From the NCBI RefSeq assembly GCF_024055715.1, contig NZ_JAMXMV010000014.1, positions 1 to 64,000 of the forward strand: a stretch of DNA of 64,000 nucleotides. Reading direction: 5' to 3'. The DNA comes from Actinoallomurus soli. Lineage in GTDB: Bacteria; Actinomycetota; Actinomycetes; Streptosporangiales; Streptosporangiaceae. The notes under the pieces are model-generated. The model made no database searches. It was given only the letters and a program-made list of their open reading frames with translations, and was not told where the DNA came from. How positions within the stretch are numbered: the stretch's first letter is position 1; each line of letters opens with the position of its first letter. Positions 38,693 through 47,030 of the stretch are shown here, in pieces. The position numbers and the translations under genes are program-made.

Positions 38693-39201
38693 TGGAGCAG
38701 CTCAGGCGCGCGATGGCGCAGCACGCGGCGGCGGTCGCCGTGGTGACCGGGCCGGGCCCGGTCGGGCTGACCGTGACCACGTTCACCTCGGCCAGCCTCG
38801 ATCCGCCGCTGGTGTCGTTCTTCGTGTCGCAGACGTCGACCACCTGGCCACGGCTGCGCGACGCCCGGGTGTTCGGGGGGAACGTGCTGGCCGCGGACCA
38901 GGCCGACATCGCCGACCGGTTCGCGCGCCGCGGCACCGATCGGTTCGGGCCGCACACGCGGTGGTGGAGCGGCCCCCTGGGCGTCCCGCTCATCGCCGGC
39001 ACCGCGTGCCACGTGGCCTGCGAACTGGACAGGGTCATGCCGGTCGGCGACCACTGGCTCGTCGTCGGCCTGGTCGTCCACGCGGAGGCCGGCGGCGTGC
39101 CGCCGCTGCTCCGCCACTCCCGCCAGTACGGCCGCTTCCAGGGCATCCGGCCACCGGCCGGCGAACCCGAGCCGGGCCCCGCGGCGACGCTGCTGCACTA
39201 G
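38692..39201 (+). CDS. Flavin reductase (E6-like)
   Basis: 169 residues from ATG 38692 (overlapping the E10 stop). Flavin-reductase fold: MAQHAAAVAVVTGPGPVGLT, VTTFTSASLDPPLVSFFVS, NVLAADQADIADRFARRG and the terminal HSRQYGRF. Supplies reduced FMN/FAD to two-component monooxygenases; SgcE6 in the C-1027 cluster does this. Here the likely clients are the acyl-CoA-dehydrogenase-fold monooxygenases at 42975 and 56168. Last gene of the core operon. Confidence 0.88.
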   Translation: MEQLRRAMAQHAAAVAVVTGPGPVGLTVTTFTSASLDPPLVSFFVSQTSTTWPRLRDARVFGGNVLAADQADIADRFARRGTDRFGPHTRWWSGPLGVPLIAGTACHVACELDRVMPVGDHWLVVGLVVHAEAGGVPPLLRHSRQYGRFQGIRPPAGEPEPGPAATLLH

Positions 39202-39443
39202 TCGTATGGCCTCGATCGCTCGGCTATCTGTTCATTTATCGATAGTTAAGGCGAACCGTCCGGATCGCGAGCGCTGACGATGAAGCTCGATATTCAGCGG
39301 GTTCGTCCTCTATTGCGGTGCACAACTGCGGAACCCCGGCCTTGATGCGGTTCTGACGCTATGTAAAACTGAACTGTCGATCGATCGATGGCAGTGAATC
39401 ACCCGGGTCCCAACCTCCCGCAAGCGAACAGGAAGGAATCCCT

Positions 39444-39974
39444 ATGATTCCCCGCATTGGCAGCAGGGTCGCTGCCGCGGTCGCCACTCTCGCCCTCGCC
39501 GGCGCCGGCGCCGTCGCGGCTCAGGTGCCGGCGAGCGCGTCCAGCTTCACCGCCACCTACCTCTGCAACGTCCCCGGCGCGGGCACCGAGACCTCGACGA
39601 TCAACGCTTCGCTGACGGCCTCGCCGAACCCGGCCACCTCCGGCTCGAAGGTCGGCTTCGCGCTGGACGTCACCAGCATCAGCGTGCCCGCGTCCGTGGC
39701 CATCAACTCCTGGAACGCCACGGCCGTCATCGAAGGCAGCGGCGCGGAGACCTCGGCGTTCACGGCCACCGCGTCCGGCGGCTCGGTCCCGGCCGGCCAG
39801 CCGATCAACAACGTGGACATGACCGGATCCTGGACGCCCTCCGCCTCCGGCACGGACAAGTTCCTGATCGGTGACATCACGATCAACATGGACGCCGCGT
39901 CGTACGGGAACGTGACCGTGTCCTGCACACCCAGCGGGTCCCGGCCGACCGCCGGGACCCTTACCGTCCGCTGA
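39444..39974 (+). CDS. Secreted small beta-rich protein of unknown function
   Basis: 176 residues, ATG 39444, AGGAAGG upstream. Signal peptide to about residue 33 (VATLALAGAGAVAAQVPASA, cut near SAS). The mature protein of about 143 residues is Ser/Thr/Ala/Gly-rich, has two Cys (YLCNVPGAG and VTVSCTPSGS) that could form one disulfide, and alternates beta strands like an immunoglobulin-type sandwich of the DUF6801 sort. It follows the enediyne core operon after a 242-nt promoter gap. It is not recognisably homologous to the neocarzinostatin/C-1027 apoprotein family, though size, export and composition are similar. Possible drug-binding or surface protein. Confidence 0.6.
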   Translation: MIPRIGSRVAAAVATLALAGAGAVAAQVPASASSFTATYLCNVPGAGTETSTINASLTASPNPATSGSKVGFALDVTSISVPASVAINSWNATAVIEGSGAETSAFTATASGGSVPAGQPINNVDMTGSWTPSASGTDKFLIGDITINMDAASYGNVTVSCTPSGSRPTAGTLTVR

Positions 39975-39990
39975 GCCGCCACCGCTGACC

Positions 39991-40024
39991 GATTCCCCGG
40001 CCGGGCGCTCCCGGCCGGGGAATC
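39991..40024 (+). terminator. Perfect 15-bp hairpin terminator
   Basis: GATTCCCCGGCCGGG (39991-40005) pairs perfectly with CCCGGCCGGGGAATC (40010-40024) across a CGCT loop, 16 nt after the secreted-protein stop. It closes that monocistronic gene. Confidence 0.85.
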
Positions 40025-40213
40025 CGCCCAATCCGTGCCGTTCACTGCCGTGACGCCAGTTGATTCTCCGGTGGAGAGGCGATAATTCCTCAGCGTGATC
40101 GTTGAACATCCTTTACAAGGTCGAGCTCATCGATACAGCCTTTACGGACGCGAACTTATCGATCTCCTTCCGGACCGGCGGGGAGCCGGAGCCTCCAACC
40201 CCTGGATGTCATC

Positions 40214-41854
40214 ATGTCGAACACCGCCGCACGCCGGCAGACGCAGCAGTGGAACCGTTTTGAACATCCAGTCGCGTTCTGGCTGGGAGCCGCGGCCTGC
40301 ACCGCGGGCGTCGCATTGCATCTTCCGATGTATTACAGCGCGCGTGACATGGGGTACCGGATGGCCGGGATGCGGCCCGACGCCGAGATGCTGACCGGTA
40401 TGGCCCTGATCATCGGCGGACTCGCGGCGGCGCTGTACGGCCTGCTGCCGAGGGGGACGCGGGAGTTCCGGCAGGCCGCCGCCGGGATCCGGGTACGGGC
40501 GCTCGACGACGCTCCGATCCGGCCGCGGCACGTCGCAATGCTCCTGGTCATCTCGGTCGCGATCGTCATCGACGTGATGAAGCCGGCCGCGCTGGCGTTC
40601 GTCGCACCCGGAATGGCGAAGGAGTACGGGCTCAAAGCGGCAGGCAACCCGCACGGCCACATCCCGGTGGCACTGCTGCCGTTGTCGGGCATCAGCGGGA
40701 CCGTCCTCGGATCCTGGCTGTGGGGGTGGCTCGCCGACCGTATCGGACGCCGGTCGTCCATTCTCTACGCCGGGCTACTGTTCGTGACCACGTCCATCTG
40801 CGGTGCCATGCCCGGTTTCAATTGGAACCTGCTCATGTGCTTTCTCATGGGCATCGGCGCGGGCGGCATGCTGCCCATCACCTTCGCCCTGCTGGCCGAG
40901 ACCATTCCGGCCCGTCACCGCAGCTGGATCATGGTCTTCATCGGCGGCGGCGTATCGGGTGCCGGTTATGTGCTGACGAGCTGGCTGGCGGGCGCGCTGA
41001 CCCCGCACTACAGCTGGCGCATCCTCTGGTTGATCGGACTGCCCACCGGGGTTCTCTTCATCGCGCTGAGCCACTGGATTCCAGAGTCCCCGCGGTTCCT
41101 CCTCGCGGTCGGACGCCGGAAAGACGCCGAGACGATAATGGCGCAGTTCGGTGCCGCGGTCGTCGAGGAGACGGACGACACCGAGGCGGCCGACGATCGG
41201 GGCGGCGGATTCCGCCGGCTGTTCGGCTCGCCGCTCATCGGTTCGAGCGTGGCGATCAGCATTCTGGCGCTGGGAGTGGGACTCATCACCTACGGCTTCC
41301 AGCTCTGGATTCCCACGAACCTTCAGCATCTCGGTTACACCACGGTCAACTCGGACTACATCGTCCGGAACGCCGCGCTCATCGGGCTTCCGATCGGCCT
41401 GCTGGCCACGGCCATGTACGGTTTCTGGAGCAGCAAGAAGACCATCATCGCGTTCTTCGGGCTGCTGGCGCTGGCCCTGTTCGGATTCGTCCTGGCCGGC
41501 GACTCGCTCGCGCATGATCATGTTCTCCTCACCGCGTTGCTGGTCGTCCCGCTCTCCGGGACCAGCCTGGTGGCGGCGCTCATCACGGTCTACGCGTCCG
41601 AGGTGTACCCGACGCGGATCCGGTCCCGGGGCACCGGGCTGGCCGCCGGGATCACCAAGGCGGGAGGCGTGCTGATCATCGTCATGGTCGTCGCCGCGGC
41701 CACCCCGCCGTCGATCGCGGTGACCGCGATCATCGGGGCCGCGCCGCTGCTGATCGGCATGGCCGTCTTCGCGCTCACCAGTCATGAGACGCGTAGCAGG
41801 CGGCTGGAGGAGATCAGTCACGCCGAGTCCGTGGCGGCGTCCGCGCGGCCCTGA
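40214..41854 (+). CDS. MFS transporter with an extra N-terminal helix pair
   Basis: 546 residues from ATG 40214. Two extra helices (FWLGAAACTAGVALHLPMYY and MLTGMALIIGGLAAALYGLL) precede a 12-helix MFS core. Motif A is WGWLADRIGRRSSILYAGLL; PESPRFLLAVGRRKDAETIM after helix 6 is the sugar-porter/metabolite:H+ symporter signature. A cytoplasmic loop ends EETDDTEAADDRGGGFRRLF. In this setting it is likely an exporter or precursor transporter. Transcribed alone; a shared bidirectional terminator separates it from the convergent gene. Confidence 0.8.
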   Translation: MSNTAARRQTQQWNRFEHPVAFWLGAAACTAGVALHLPMYYSARDMGYRMAGMRPDAEMLTGMALIIGGLAAALYGLLPRGTREFRQAAAGIRVRALDDAPIRPRHVAMLLVISVAIVIDVMKPAALAFVAPGMAKEYGLKAAGNPHGHIPVALLPLSGISGTVLGSWLWGWLADRIGRRSSILYAGLLFVTTSICGAMPGFNWNLLMCFLMGIGAGGMLPITFALLAETIPARHRSWIMVFIGGGVSGAGYVLTSWLAGALTPHYSWRILWLIGLPTGVLFIALSHWIPESPRFLLAVGRRKDAETIMAQFGAAVVEETDDTEAADDRGGGFRRLFGSPLIGSSVAISILALGVGLITYGFQLWIPTNLQHLGYTTVNSDYIVRNAALIGLPIGLLATAMYGFWSSKKTIIAFFGLLALALFGFVLAGDSLAHDHVLLTALLVVPLSGTSLVAALITVYASEVYPTRIRSRGTGLAAGITKAGGVLIIVMVVAAATPPSIAVTAIIGAAPLLIGMAVFALTSHETRSRRLEEISHAESVAASARP

Positions 41855-41890
41855 GGCACCGTGTCCGGCCGGTCGGCCCCTGCGGCGCAC

Positions 41891-41921
41891 ACCGCTTTCT
41901 CCGCTACTCGGAGAGAGCGGT
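41891..41921. terminator. Bidirectional terminator hairpin
   Basis: ACCGCTTTCTCCG (41891-41903) pairs with CGGAGAGAGCGGT (41909-41921), a 13-bp stem with one G-U pair and a 5-nt loop, between the convergent MFS and maleylpyruvate-isomerase-like genes. Confidence 0.75.
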
Positions 41922-41937
41922 GCTGCGCGATGGATCA

Positions 41938-42837
41938 TCACGGTATGCGGATGGTGCGGAAGAAATGGCGCAGCCGCCAGGGGCGGGGCCCGCTGATGAC
42001 GACCTTGCCCGTGAGCACCGCCCGCGGTCTGCCGACGCGGCGGAACAGCATCAGGGCGAGCGCCGCCGGATCGTACGAGACGCGTACGTCAGGCTTGCGT
42101 CCGGGCCGTTCGGCCCGGACGCGGCCCTCGTGCACGACGATGGTCACCGGCGTCGTGTAGCGGGAGCGGAACTCCGCGACCAGCCGGCCGGTGCGCACGG
42201 GCCGGCCGGTCGCGCCGGCGTCCAGGACGTGACCGGCGCCGTAGGCCGTGAGCCCGACGAAGAACAACTCGAAGAACCACGCGGCGTCCTCCGGCGGGAT
42301 CGGCCAGGGAAGCCGCCTCGCGCGGGCGATGTCACGCCCGTGGATGAGCAGCTCGTTGAGCAGGTGAGCGAGCAGCCCGGCGACGGGCACACGGGAGCCT
42401 CCCAGCCACGGCACCGGCGTATGCGGAGCGGTTCCGGCGGTGGCCGAGAGCACGACGCCGACGTTCGCCCGCAGCGACGCGGCGAGTCTCCGCGGGTCGC
42501 GGTCGGTGAGCTCCCGCAGCCAGGCCGCGTTCATCGACCCGACGGTGTCCAGCGTGGCGTTCGCCACGCGGGCGGGCAGCCTCGCGTCAGGACCGCGGTC
42601 GGCATCTGCCGCCGTCAGCGAGATGTACAGCCCGGCGATCGTGGCCACGTGCGCGGCCACGTCGGTCACGGACCAGTCCCGGGTCGCCTTCGCCCGCCCG
42701 TCCGGCAGCGACGCCACCAGCGCCGCGAACCGGTCGGCCGTCGCGTCCAGAGCGGCACGGACCTTCGCCCACGACTCGTCGGTGATGACCGGCAGCGGCT
42801 GGTCGGCCGGTTCGCGGCCCATCGTCACAGGACCCAT
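41938..42837 (-). CDS. Mycothiol-dependent maleylpyruvate isomerase-like protein (MDMPI_N plus SCP2-like)
   Basis: 299 residues from ATG 42837 with AAGGGAAG upstream. Residues 20-190 are the DinB/MDMPI helical bundle with DWSVTDVAAHVATIAGLY and LLNELLIHGRDIARARR, which supply the metal-binding His residues. The C-terminal about 100 residues resemble an SCP2/sterol-carrier fold (TTPVTIVVHEGRVRAERPGR, YDPAALALMLFRRVGRPRAV). Such enzymes use mycothiol for isomerisation or conjugation; in natural-product clusters they can detoxify reactive metabolites. Divergent from the DszC-like gene across a 137-nt promoter region. Confidence 0.8.
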   Translation of the reverse strand: MGPVTMGREPADQPLPVITDESWAKVRAALDATADRFAALVASLPDGRAKATRDWSVTDVAAHVATIAGLYISLTAADADRGPDARLPARVANATLDTVGSMNAAWLRELTDRDPRRLAASLRANVGVVLSATAGTAPHTPVPWLGGSRVPVAGLLAHLLNELLIHGRDIARARRLPWPIPPEDAAWFFELFFVGLTAYGAGHVLDAGATGRPVRTGRLVAEFRSRYTTPVTIVVHEGRVRAERPGRKPDVRVSYDPAALALMLFRRVGRPRAVLTGKVVISGPRPWRLRHFFRTIRIP

Positions 42838-42930
42838 CGTCTTCCCTTTTCAAGGTCTCACGGCGACGCATCATGGCGGCACGCGCTTTCTTGACGCCAT
42901 TATGAGTGCGTCCTAAGCTCATTTGCACTA

Positions 42931-42951
42931 ACTATATTTTTCGAAAGTAAG
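42931..42951 (+). promoter_or_regulatory. Shared ACTA-N8-GAAAGT element upstream of the DszC-like gene
   Basis: ACTA-TATTTTTC-GAAAGTAAG, 23 nt before ATG 42975, in the divergent promoter region. It matches elements at 52321, 59849 (minus) and 61478 in core bases and 8-nt spacing, though it is the weakest of the four (GAAAGTAAG rather than TAAAGTGTT). Confidence 0.5.
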
Positions 42952-42974
42952 ACGGCCGGAAAAGGACGCGGATA

Positions 42975-44204
42975 ATGACCACGACCTCGGACCAGGCGAT
43001 CGCCGCTGAACTGGCGGGTAGTCCCTCCACCGCCGGCGAGTGGGTCGATCGCGGGCGTCAGGTAGCCAAGATCCTCGCAGTCGACGCGGCACAGCGGGAT
43101 GGCGAGGGAAAACCCCCGTACCGGGAGATCAAACTGCTGAAGGACAGCGGGCTGGTGACCTTGCTGGGGCCGGAGGCTCACGGTGGTGGAGGGGAGACCT
43201 GGCCGACGGCGCTGCGGGTGTGCCGGGAGATCTCCAAGGCGGACGGCTCGGTGGGCCAGTTGCTCGGGTACCACTACCTGTGGGCCTGGGCGACGCGATT
43301 CTTCGGCACCGACGAGGAGATCGCCCAGGAAGAAGAGCGTTACACGCTCAACCGTTACTTCTACAGCGGCGCCATCAATCCGCGGGACAAGGACATCGTG
43401 GCGACCGACGAGGGGGACAGTCTTCGGCTGAACGGCGGCAAGTCATTCGCCTCGGGGAGCCTGGTCTCCGACCTGACCTGCCTGACCGCCGCGCTCGAGA
43501 CCGGCGGGAGTCTCTTCGTCATCGTGGACACGAAGTCACCGGGCCTGTCGTACAACCATGACTGGGACAACATGGGCCAGCGCCTGACGGAGTCGGGCAG
43601 CATAACCGCCACGGATCTGGTCGTGCCGTGGAGCGCGGCCATCGGCCGCGGCGGCAAGAAGGCGACTCCGATGGTCTACAGCTCGCTGTCGCTTCTCACG
43701 CTCCAGCTCGTCATGACGAACATGTACCTCGGCATCGCGGAAGGCGCCATGGAATCGGCCGCGGAGTACACCCGGACCAGAACGCGGCCCTGGCCGTACG
43801 GCGGCGATGACAAGGAAGCGGCGACCGACGAGTGGTACATCCTCGAGGCGTACGGTGACTTCCGCGCCAAGCTGTGGGCGGCCGAGGCGCTGATCGACCG
43901 GGTCAACGACGAACTCGCCGATCTGCTGCACGGGCAGCGGGAGGCCGTCACGTTCCCACAGCGGGGCGAGGTGGCGGTCCGGATCTCCGCGGCCAAGCAT
44001 CGGATCGTCCGGGACGGGCTCGACGTGTGCTCCCGGATCTTCGAGGTGATGGGGGCCCGTTCGACGGCCGCGAGGTACGGATTCGACCGGTTCTGGCGGA
44101 ACCTGAGGACCCACAGCCTGCACGACCCGGTGGCGTACAAGGCTCGGGAGGTCGGACGTTACACACTGCTGGGCGAACTGCCGCAGCCCTCCTGGTACAC
44201 GTGA
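42975..44204 (+). CDS. DszC-like flavin-dependent monooxygenase (acyl-CoA dehydrogenase fold)
   Basis: 409 residues. N-terminal helical domain (LLKDSGLVTLLGPEAHGGGG), middle beta domain and C-terminal helix bundle as in acyl-CoA dehydrogenases. The end RTHSLHDPVAYKAREVGRYT plus LLGELPQPSWYT is very like the C-terminus of dibenzothiophene monooxygenase DszC and sulfone monooxygenase SfnC, which use FMNH2 and O2 from a separate reductase to oxygenate S, N or C atoms. The acyl-CoA dehydrogenase catalytic Glu is not evident. The E6-like reductase may supply FMNH2. Substrate unknown; a tailoring oxidation is inferred. Confidence 0.8.
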   Translation: MTTTSDQAIAAELAGSPSTAGEWVDRGRQVAKILAVDAAQRDGEGKPPYREIKLLKDSGLVTLLGPEAHGGGGETWPTALRVCREISKADGSVGQLLGYHYLWAWATRFFGTDEEIAQEEERYTLNRYFYSGAINPRDKDIVATDEGDSLRLNGGKSFASGSLVSDLTCLTAALETGGSLFVIVDTKSPGLSYNHDWDNMGQRLTESGSITATDLVVPWSAAIGRGGKKATPMVYSSLSLLTLQLVMTNMYLGIAEGAMESAAEYTRTRTRPWPYGGDDKEAATDEWYILEAYGDFRAKLWAAEALIDRVNDELADLLHGQREAVTFPQRGEVAVRISAAKHRIVRDGLDVCSRIFEVMGARSTAARYGFDRFWRNLRTHSLHDPVAYKAREVGRYTLLGELPQPSWYT

Positions 44205-44322
44205 CCGGCCGGTCGTCCCGCGTCGGTGGTCGTCGGGTCCCGGTGCGCCGGCGGTCGTGGCGCGGCTGAAAGGATCGCGGGTGGAATATCATTATCAAGC
44301 GATTCCACCGGAGGTCACGGTC

Positions 44323-44976
44323 GTGAAGCATCAACGCCGCAACTACGGCCAGTACTGTGGCCTCGCCGCCAGTCTCGACCTCATCGGCGAGCGCTGGACG
44401 CTCCTGATCATTCGGGAGCTCCTGGCCGGGCCCTGCCGCTACAACGTGCTGCTGGCCAACCTGCCGGGCATCGGCACCAACCTGCTGGCCGACCGGCTGA
44501 AGTTCCTCACCGAGTGCGGGATCATCCGCCAGCGGGCCCGTGAGGGCTCGAAACTCCGAGACTACGAGCTGACCGAGCAGGGAGAGGGTCTGCGCGAGGC
44601 GGTGCTCGCCCTGGCCCGTTGGGGTCTGGGCACGCTCGAGCAGCCCGCTCCCGGCGACATCGTGCGCCCCCGGTGGGCGGCGCTCGCCATCGAGGCGATG
44701 ATCGATCCGAGTGCGGCAGGACCTGACGAGCAGTACGAGTTCCGCATCGACGACGAGGTCTTCCACGTGAGCGTGCTCGACGGCCAGGTGACGGTCGCCC
44801 AGGGGAAGGCCACCACCGAGCACGCGCTCACGCTCACTACGGATTCGCTCACCTTCGTAAAGATCGGCGCCGGGTTGCTGAACCCACTGGAAGCCACGCT
44901 GACCAACCACCTCGTCATCGACGGGGACGAGGACGCGATCGTCCGCTGCTCGCGCCTGCTCGGCCTGATGGCTTAG
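44323..44976 (+). CDS. HxlR-family transcriptional regulator with SCP2-like C-terminal domain
   Basis: About 217 residues from GTG 44323 (GGAGG 8 nt upstream; an earlier ATG at 44257 lacks a site). Residues 1-105 are an HxlR winged helix: QYCGLAASLDLIGERWTLLI, ELLAGPCRYNVLLANLPGIG, TNLLADRLKFLTECGIIRQR and DYELTEQGEGLREAV. The C-terminal about 100 residues (EYEFRIDDEVFHVSVLDGQV) look like the SCP2-type fold seen in some HxlR members. HxlR proteins sense quinones, aldehydes or electrophiles, which would fit an enediyne producer. It may control the ACTA-N8-AAAGT promoters. Confidence 0.85.
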   Translation: MKHQRRNYGQYCGLAASLDLIGERWTLLIIRELLAGPCRYNVLLANLPGIGTNLLADRLKFLTECGIIRQRAREGSKLRDYELTEQGEGLREAVLALARWGLGTLEQPAPGDIVRPRWAALAIEAMIDPSAAGPDEQYEFRIDDEVFHVSVLDGQVTVAQGKATTEHALTLTTDSLTFVKIGAGLLNPLEATLTNHLVIDGDEDAIVRCSRLLGLMA

Positions 44977-45004
44977 AAGGAGCAGCGCACAAGGGAGGTA
45001 CCCG

Positions 45005-45736
45005 GTGACCGAAGCGTACGGGCGCGGGCCGGTCCGCGCGAACCTCAGCGTCGGCACGAGCGTGTCGTACGCGTTCGCCGTGGAGGCCACGATCGGGCAG
45101 CGGGGCATGCGCTACCTGATCGGCCGCCGGTTCGGCGAGCACACCGCCGTGACGGTGCTGCTCGTCTCACATCCGGCGAATCTCGCCGGCACCCACGTGT
45201 GCATCAACGAGGACGCGGCGGCGGGCAGCTGCGACGTCGTGACGTACGTGCCCACCATGAAAACCCCGATTCACCTGGTCGAACGCCATGTCCTCGGCTG
45301 CCTGCCGCTGACCGACATCGGCTACCTGGATCTCATGGCCTGGCGTTACCCGGGCCTGGGCCCCGGCGAAGAAGGCCGCACGGCCGACATCTCGTGGAGC
45401 CGGTGGGCCGATGCCGAGGCCCGCACCTACCCTGGACCGGCCTCCACCCCGGGGCTGACCGTCACCGAGGCGATCGACCGGTCGACCCGCCTGGTCGTGG
45501 CGCGGGCCGTCGAGCGCCTCGGCATGCCGGTCCGGCGCTGGGAGGTGCTCGAACTGGGCGACCCGGACACCGGGGACCTGCCCCTGCGCATCCGGGTCTC
45601 CCGGCCGCAGACCGGGCACTGCACCGAGCTGCAGCGCACCACCGAGCCGGTGGAGATCCCCGAGGGGGAGTTCGACACCGGGCCGGTCGCCCTCGGCCGG
45701 ACGATCGAAGAGGCCCTGGGCGACCGGGCGGCCTGA
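45005..45736 (+). CDS. Possible LolA-like (outer membrane lipoprotein-sorting-type) protein, function unknown
   Basis: 243 residues from GTG 45005 with GGGAGG upstream, 28 nt after the HxlR stop. Pattern GMRYLIGRRFGEHTAVTVLL, HPANLAGTHVCINEDAA, VVTYVPTMKTPIHLVERHVL and DIGYLDLMAWRYPGLGP follows the strand order of the LolA-type protein annotated in some actinomycetes as lipoprotein-sorting protein. There is no signal peptide. The second half (IDRSTRLVVARAVERLGMPV, TTEPVEIPEGEFDTGPVALG) continues a beta-rich fold. Probably co-transcribed with the regulator. Function not known. Confidence 0.4.
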   Translation: MTEAYGRGPVRANLSVGTSVSYAFAVEATIGQRGMRYLIGRRFGEHTAVTVLLVSHPANLAGTHVCINEDAAAGSCDVVTYVPTMKTPIHLVERHVLGCLPLTDIGYLDLMAWRYPGLGPGEEGRTADISWSRWADAEARTYPGPASTPGLTVTEAIDRSTRLVVARAVERLGMPVRRWEVLELGDPDTGDLPLRIRVSRPQTGHCTELQRTTEPVEIPEGEFDTGPVALGRTIEEALGDRAA

Positions 45737-45843
45737 GTCGTCCGGCAGGCCGGACCGGCCCGTTCAACCTCGGAATTCTCGCGATCGAGCGGCGTGCGCG
45801 GCCGCCGAAGCATGCGTGGCGTGAGGCCGGCCGGGTCGGCCGT

Positions 45844-46878
45844 TCACTGGTCCGGCGCGAGGCGGCGGGCCAGCCAGGCGAGTGACAGCAGGTGGCGCTG
45901 ATCGAGGTCGCCGTGCCCGCCGGGGAAGAGCTCGAAGTGCACGGTCTCGTCGGGCACCCCCGCCCTGGCGAGGGCCTGGTGGAACGCCTGCGCGCCGAGG
46001 TCGAGATGATGCTCGTCCCCTGCTCCGCTGTCCACCCAGATGCCGCGCATCGATCGCATCGCATCGGCGTGCCCGGCGACCATGCGGACGGGATCGAGGT
46101 CCAGCCAACGCTGCCAGACGTCCGGGAGCAGCATGCCGCTCTGCCCGTCGAAAGGAATTTCGGGCGTGCCGTCCCTCCGAGCGGAGAAACAAGCGGACAC
46201 ACCGTACAGGATGAGCAGGGAACGGTCCGCCGCCTTCGCCGGGACCCCGCGCTCCCGGAATTCCTTCCACCAGCGCTGAATGTCACCGTCGTATGAGCGC
46301 AAGAAGCGGATGCACCCGAGGAACTTCGCCACGCAGGTGTATTCGAACAGGGCGTCCCCGGCGTGGGTGGCGAGGCCGCCGAAGAGATCGGGACGCAGCA
46401 TCGGGGTGATCATCGCCCCATAGCCGCCGCTCGACTTTCCGGCGATACCGCGGTGATCGCGATGAGCCAGGGTCCGGTAATGCCGATCGACCCAGGGCAC
46501 GATCTCATCGCACAGGTAAGAGTGGTACCGGCCCGTGCCCGGCGAGTCCACGTACTGGCTGCCGCCGTAGCTGGTCCAGGCGTCGACGTACACCACGATG
46601 GCCGGCGGTGCGGCCCCTTCGGCGAAGAGCTCGTCCACCGCCTCGATGAACGTCTTGCGAAACGGACCGCGGTTACGCCACATCCCAATATGTCCCAGAT
46701 ACCCGTGTATCACGTAGACCGTCGGGTAGCGGCGGTCCGGCGTATCCTCGTAGCAGGGCGGCACATGAACCCACAGCGGGCGTTCCCAGGGATCGCCCAG
46801 CGGATTATCGCGAAGCATCTCACTTTCGAAGAGGTGCTCATCGAGGCGGCCGGACAACTCCGCTGACCACGGAAGCAT
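45844..46878 (-). CDS. Alpha/beta-hydrolase esterase (esterase D/antigen 85-like)
   Basis: 344 residues from ATG 46878, preceded by AGGAGGAG (46881-46888); an upstream ATG at 46959 has no site. RPLWVHVPPCYEDTPDRRYP and TVYVIHGYLGHIGMWRNRG open the fold, GIAGKSSGGYGAM holds the nucleophile Ser (GxSxG-like KSSGG), and LFPGGHGDLDQRHL holds the catalytic His; the acid is likely in WVDSGAGDEHHLDLG. No signal peptide. Could deacylate or hydrolyse a pathway intermediate. Divergent from the ABC1 gene. Confidence 0.8.
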   Translation of the reverse strand: MLPWSAELSGRLDEHLFESEMLRDNPLGDPWERPLWVHVPPCYEDTPDRRYPTVYVIHGYLGHIGMWRNRGPFRKTFIEAVDELFAEGAAPPAIVVYVDAWTSYGGSQYVDSPGTGRYHSYLCDEIVPWVDRHYRTLAHRDHRGIAGKSSGGYGAMITPMLRPDLFGGLATHAGDALFEYTCVAKFLGCIRFLRSYDGDIQRWWKEFRERGVPAKAADRSLLILYGVSACFSARRDGTPEIPFDGQSGMLLPDVWQRWLDLDPVRMVAGHADAMRSMRGIWVDSGAGDEHHLDLGAQAFHQALARAGVPDETVHFELFPGGHGDLDQRHLLSLAWLARRLAPDQ

Positions 46879-47030
46879 TTCTCCTCCTGAATGCGCCTTG
46901 CCGAAGATTGATGAGCGGCCATTGGCGATGTTTAACTGTACGCCGGGCCTGTCATTCATTACAGCATTCTGGTGATCGCTGTATCAGGCCGCGGTGAATA
47001 GGCGAGCGGCACCAGGGAGGGAATTCGAAC

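Noticed and set aside
39444-39974. Neocarzinostatin/C-1027-type apoprotein
   Set aside because: The conserved Cys spacing and strand motifs of that family are absent; kept only as a functional possibility.
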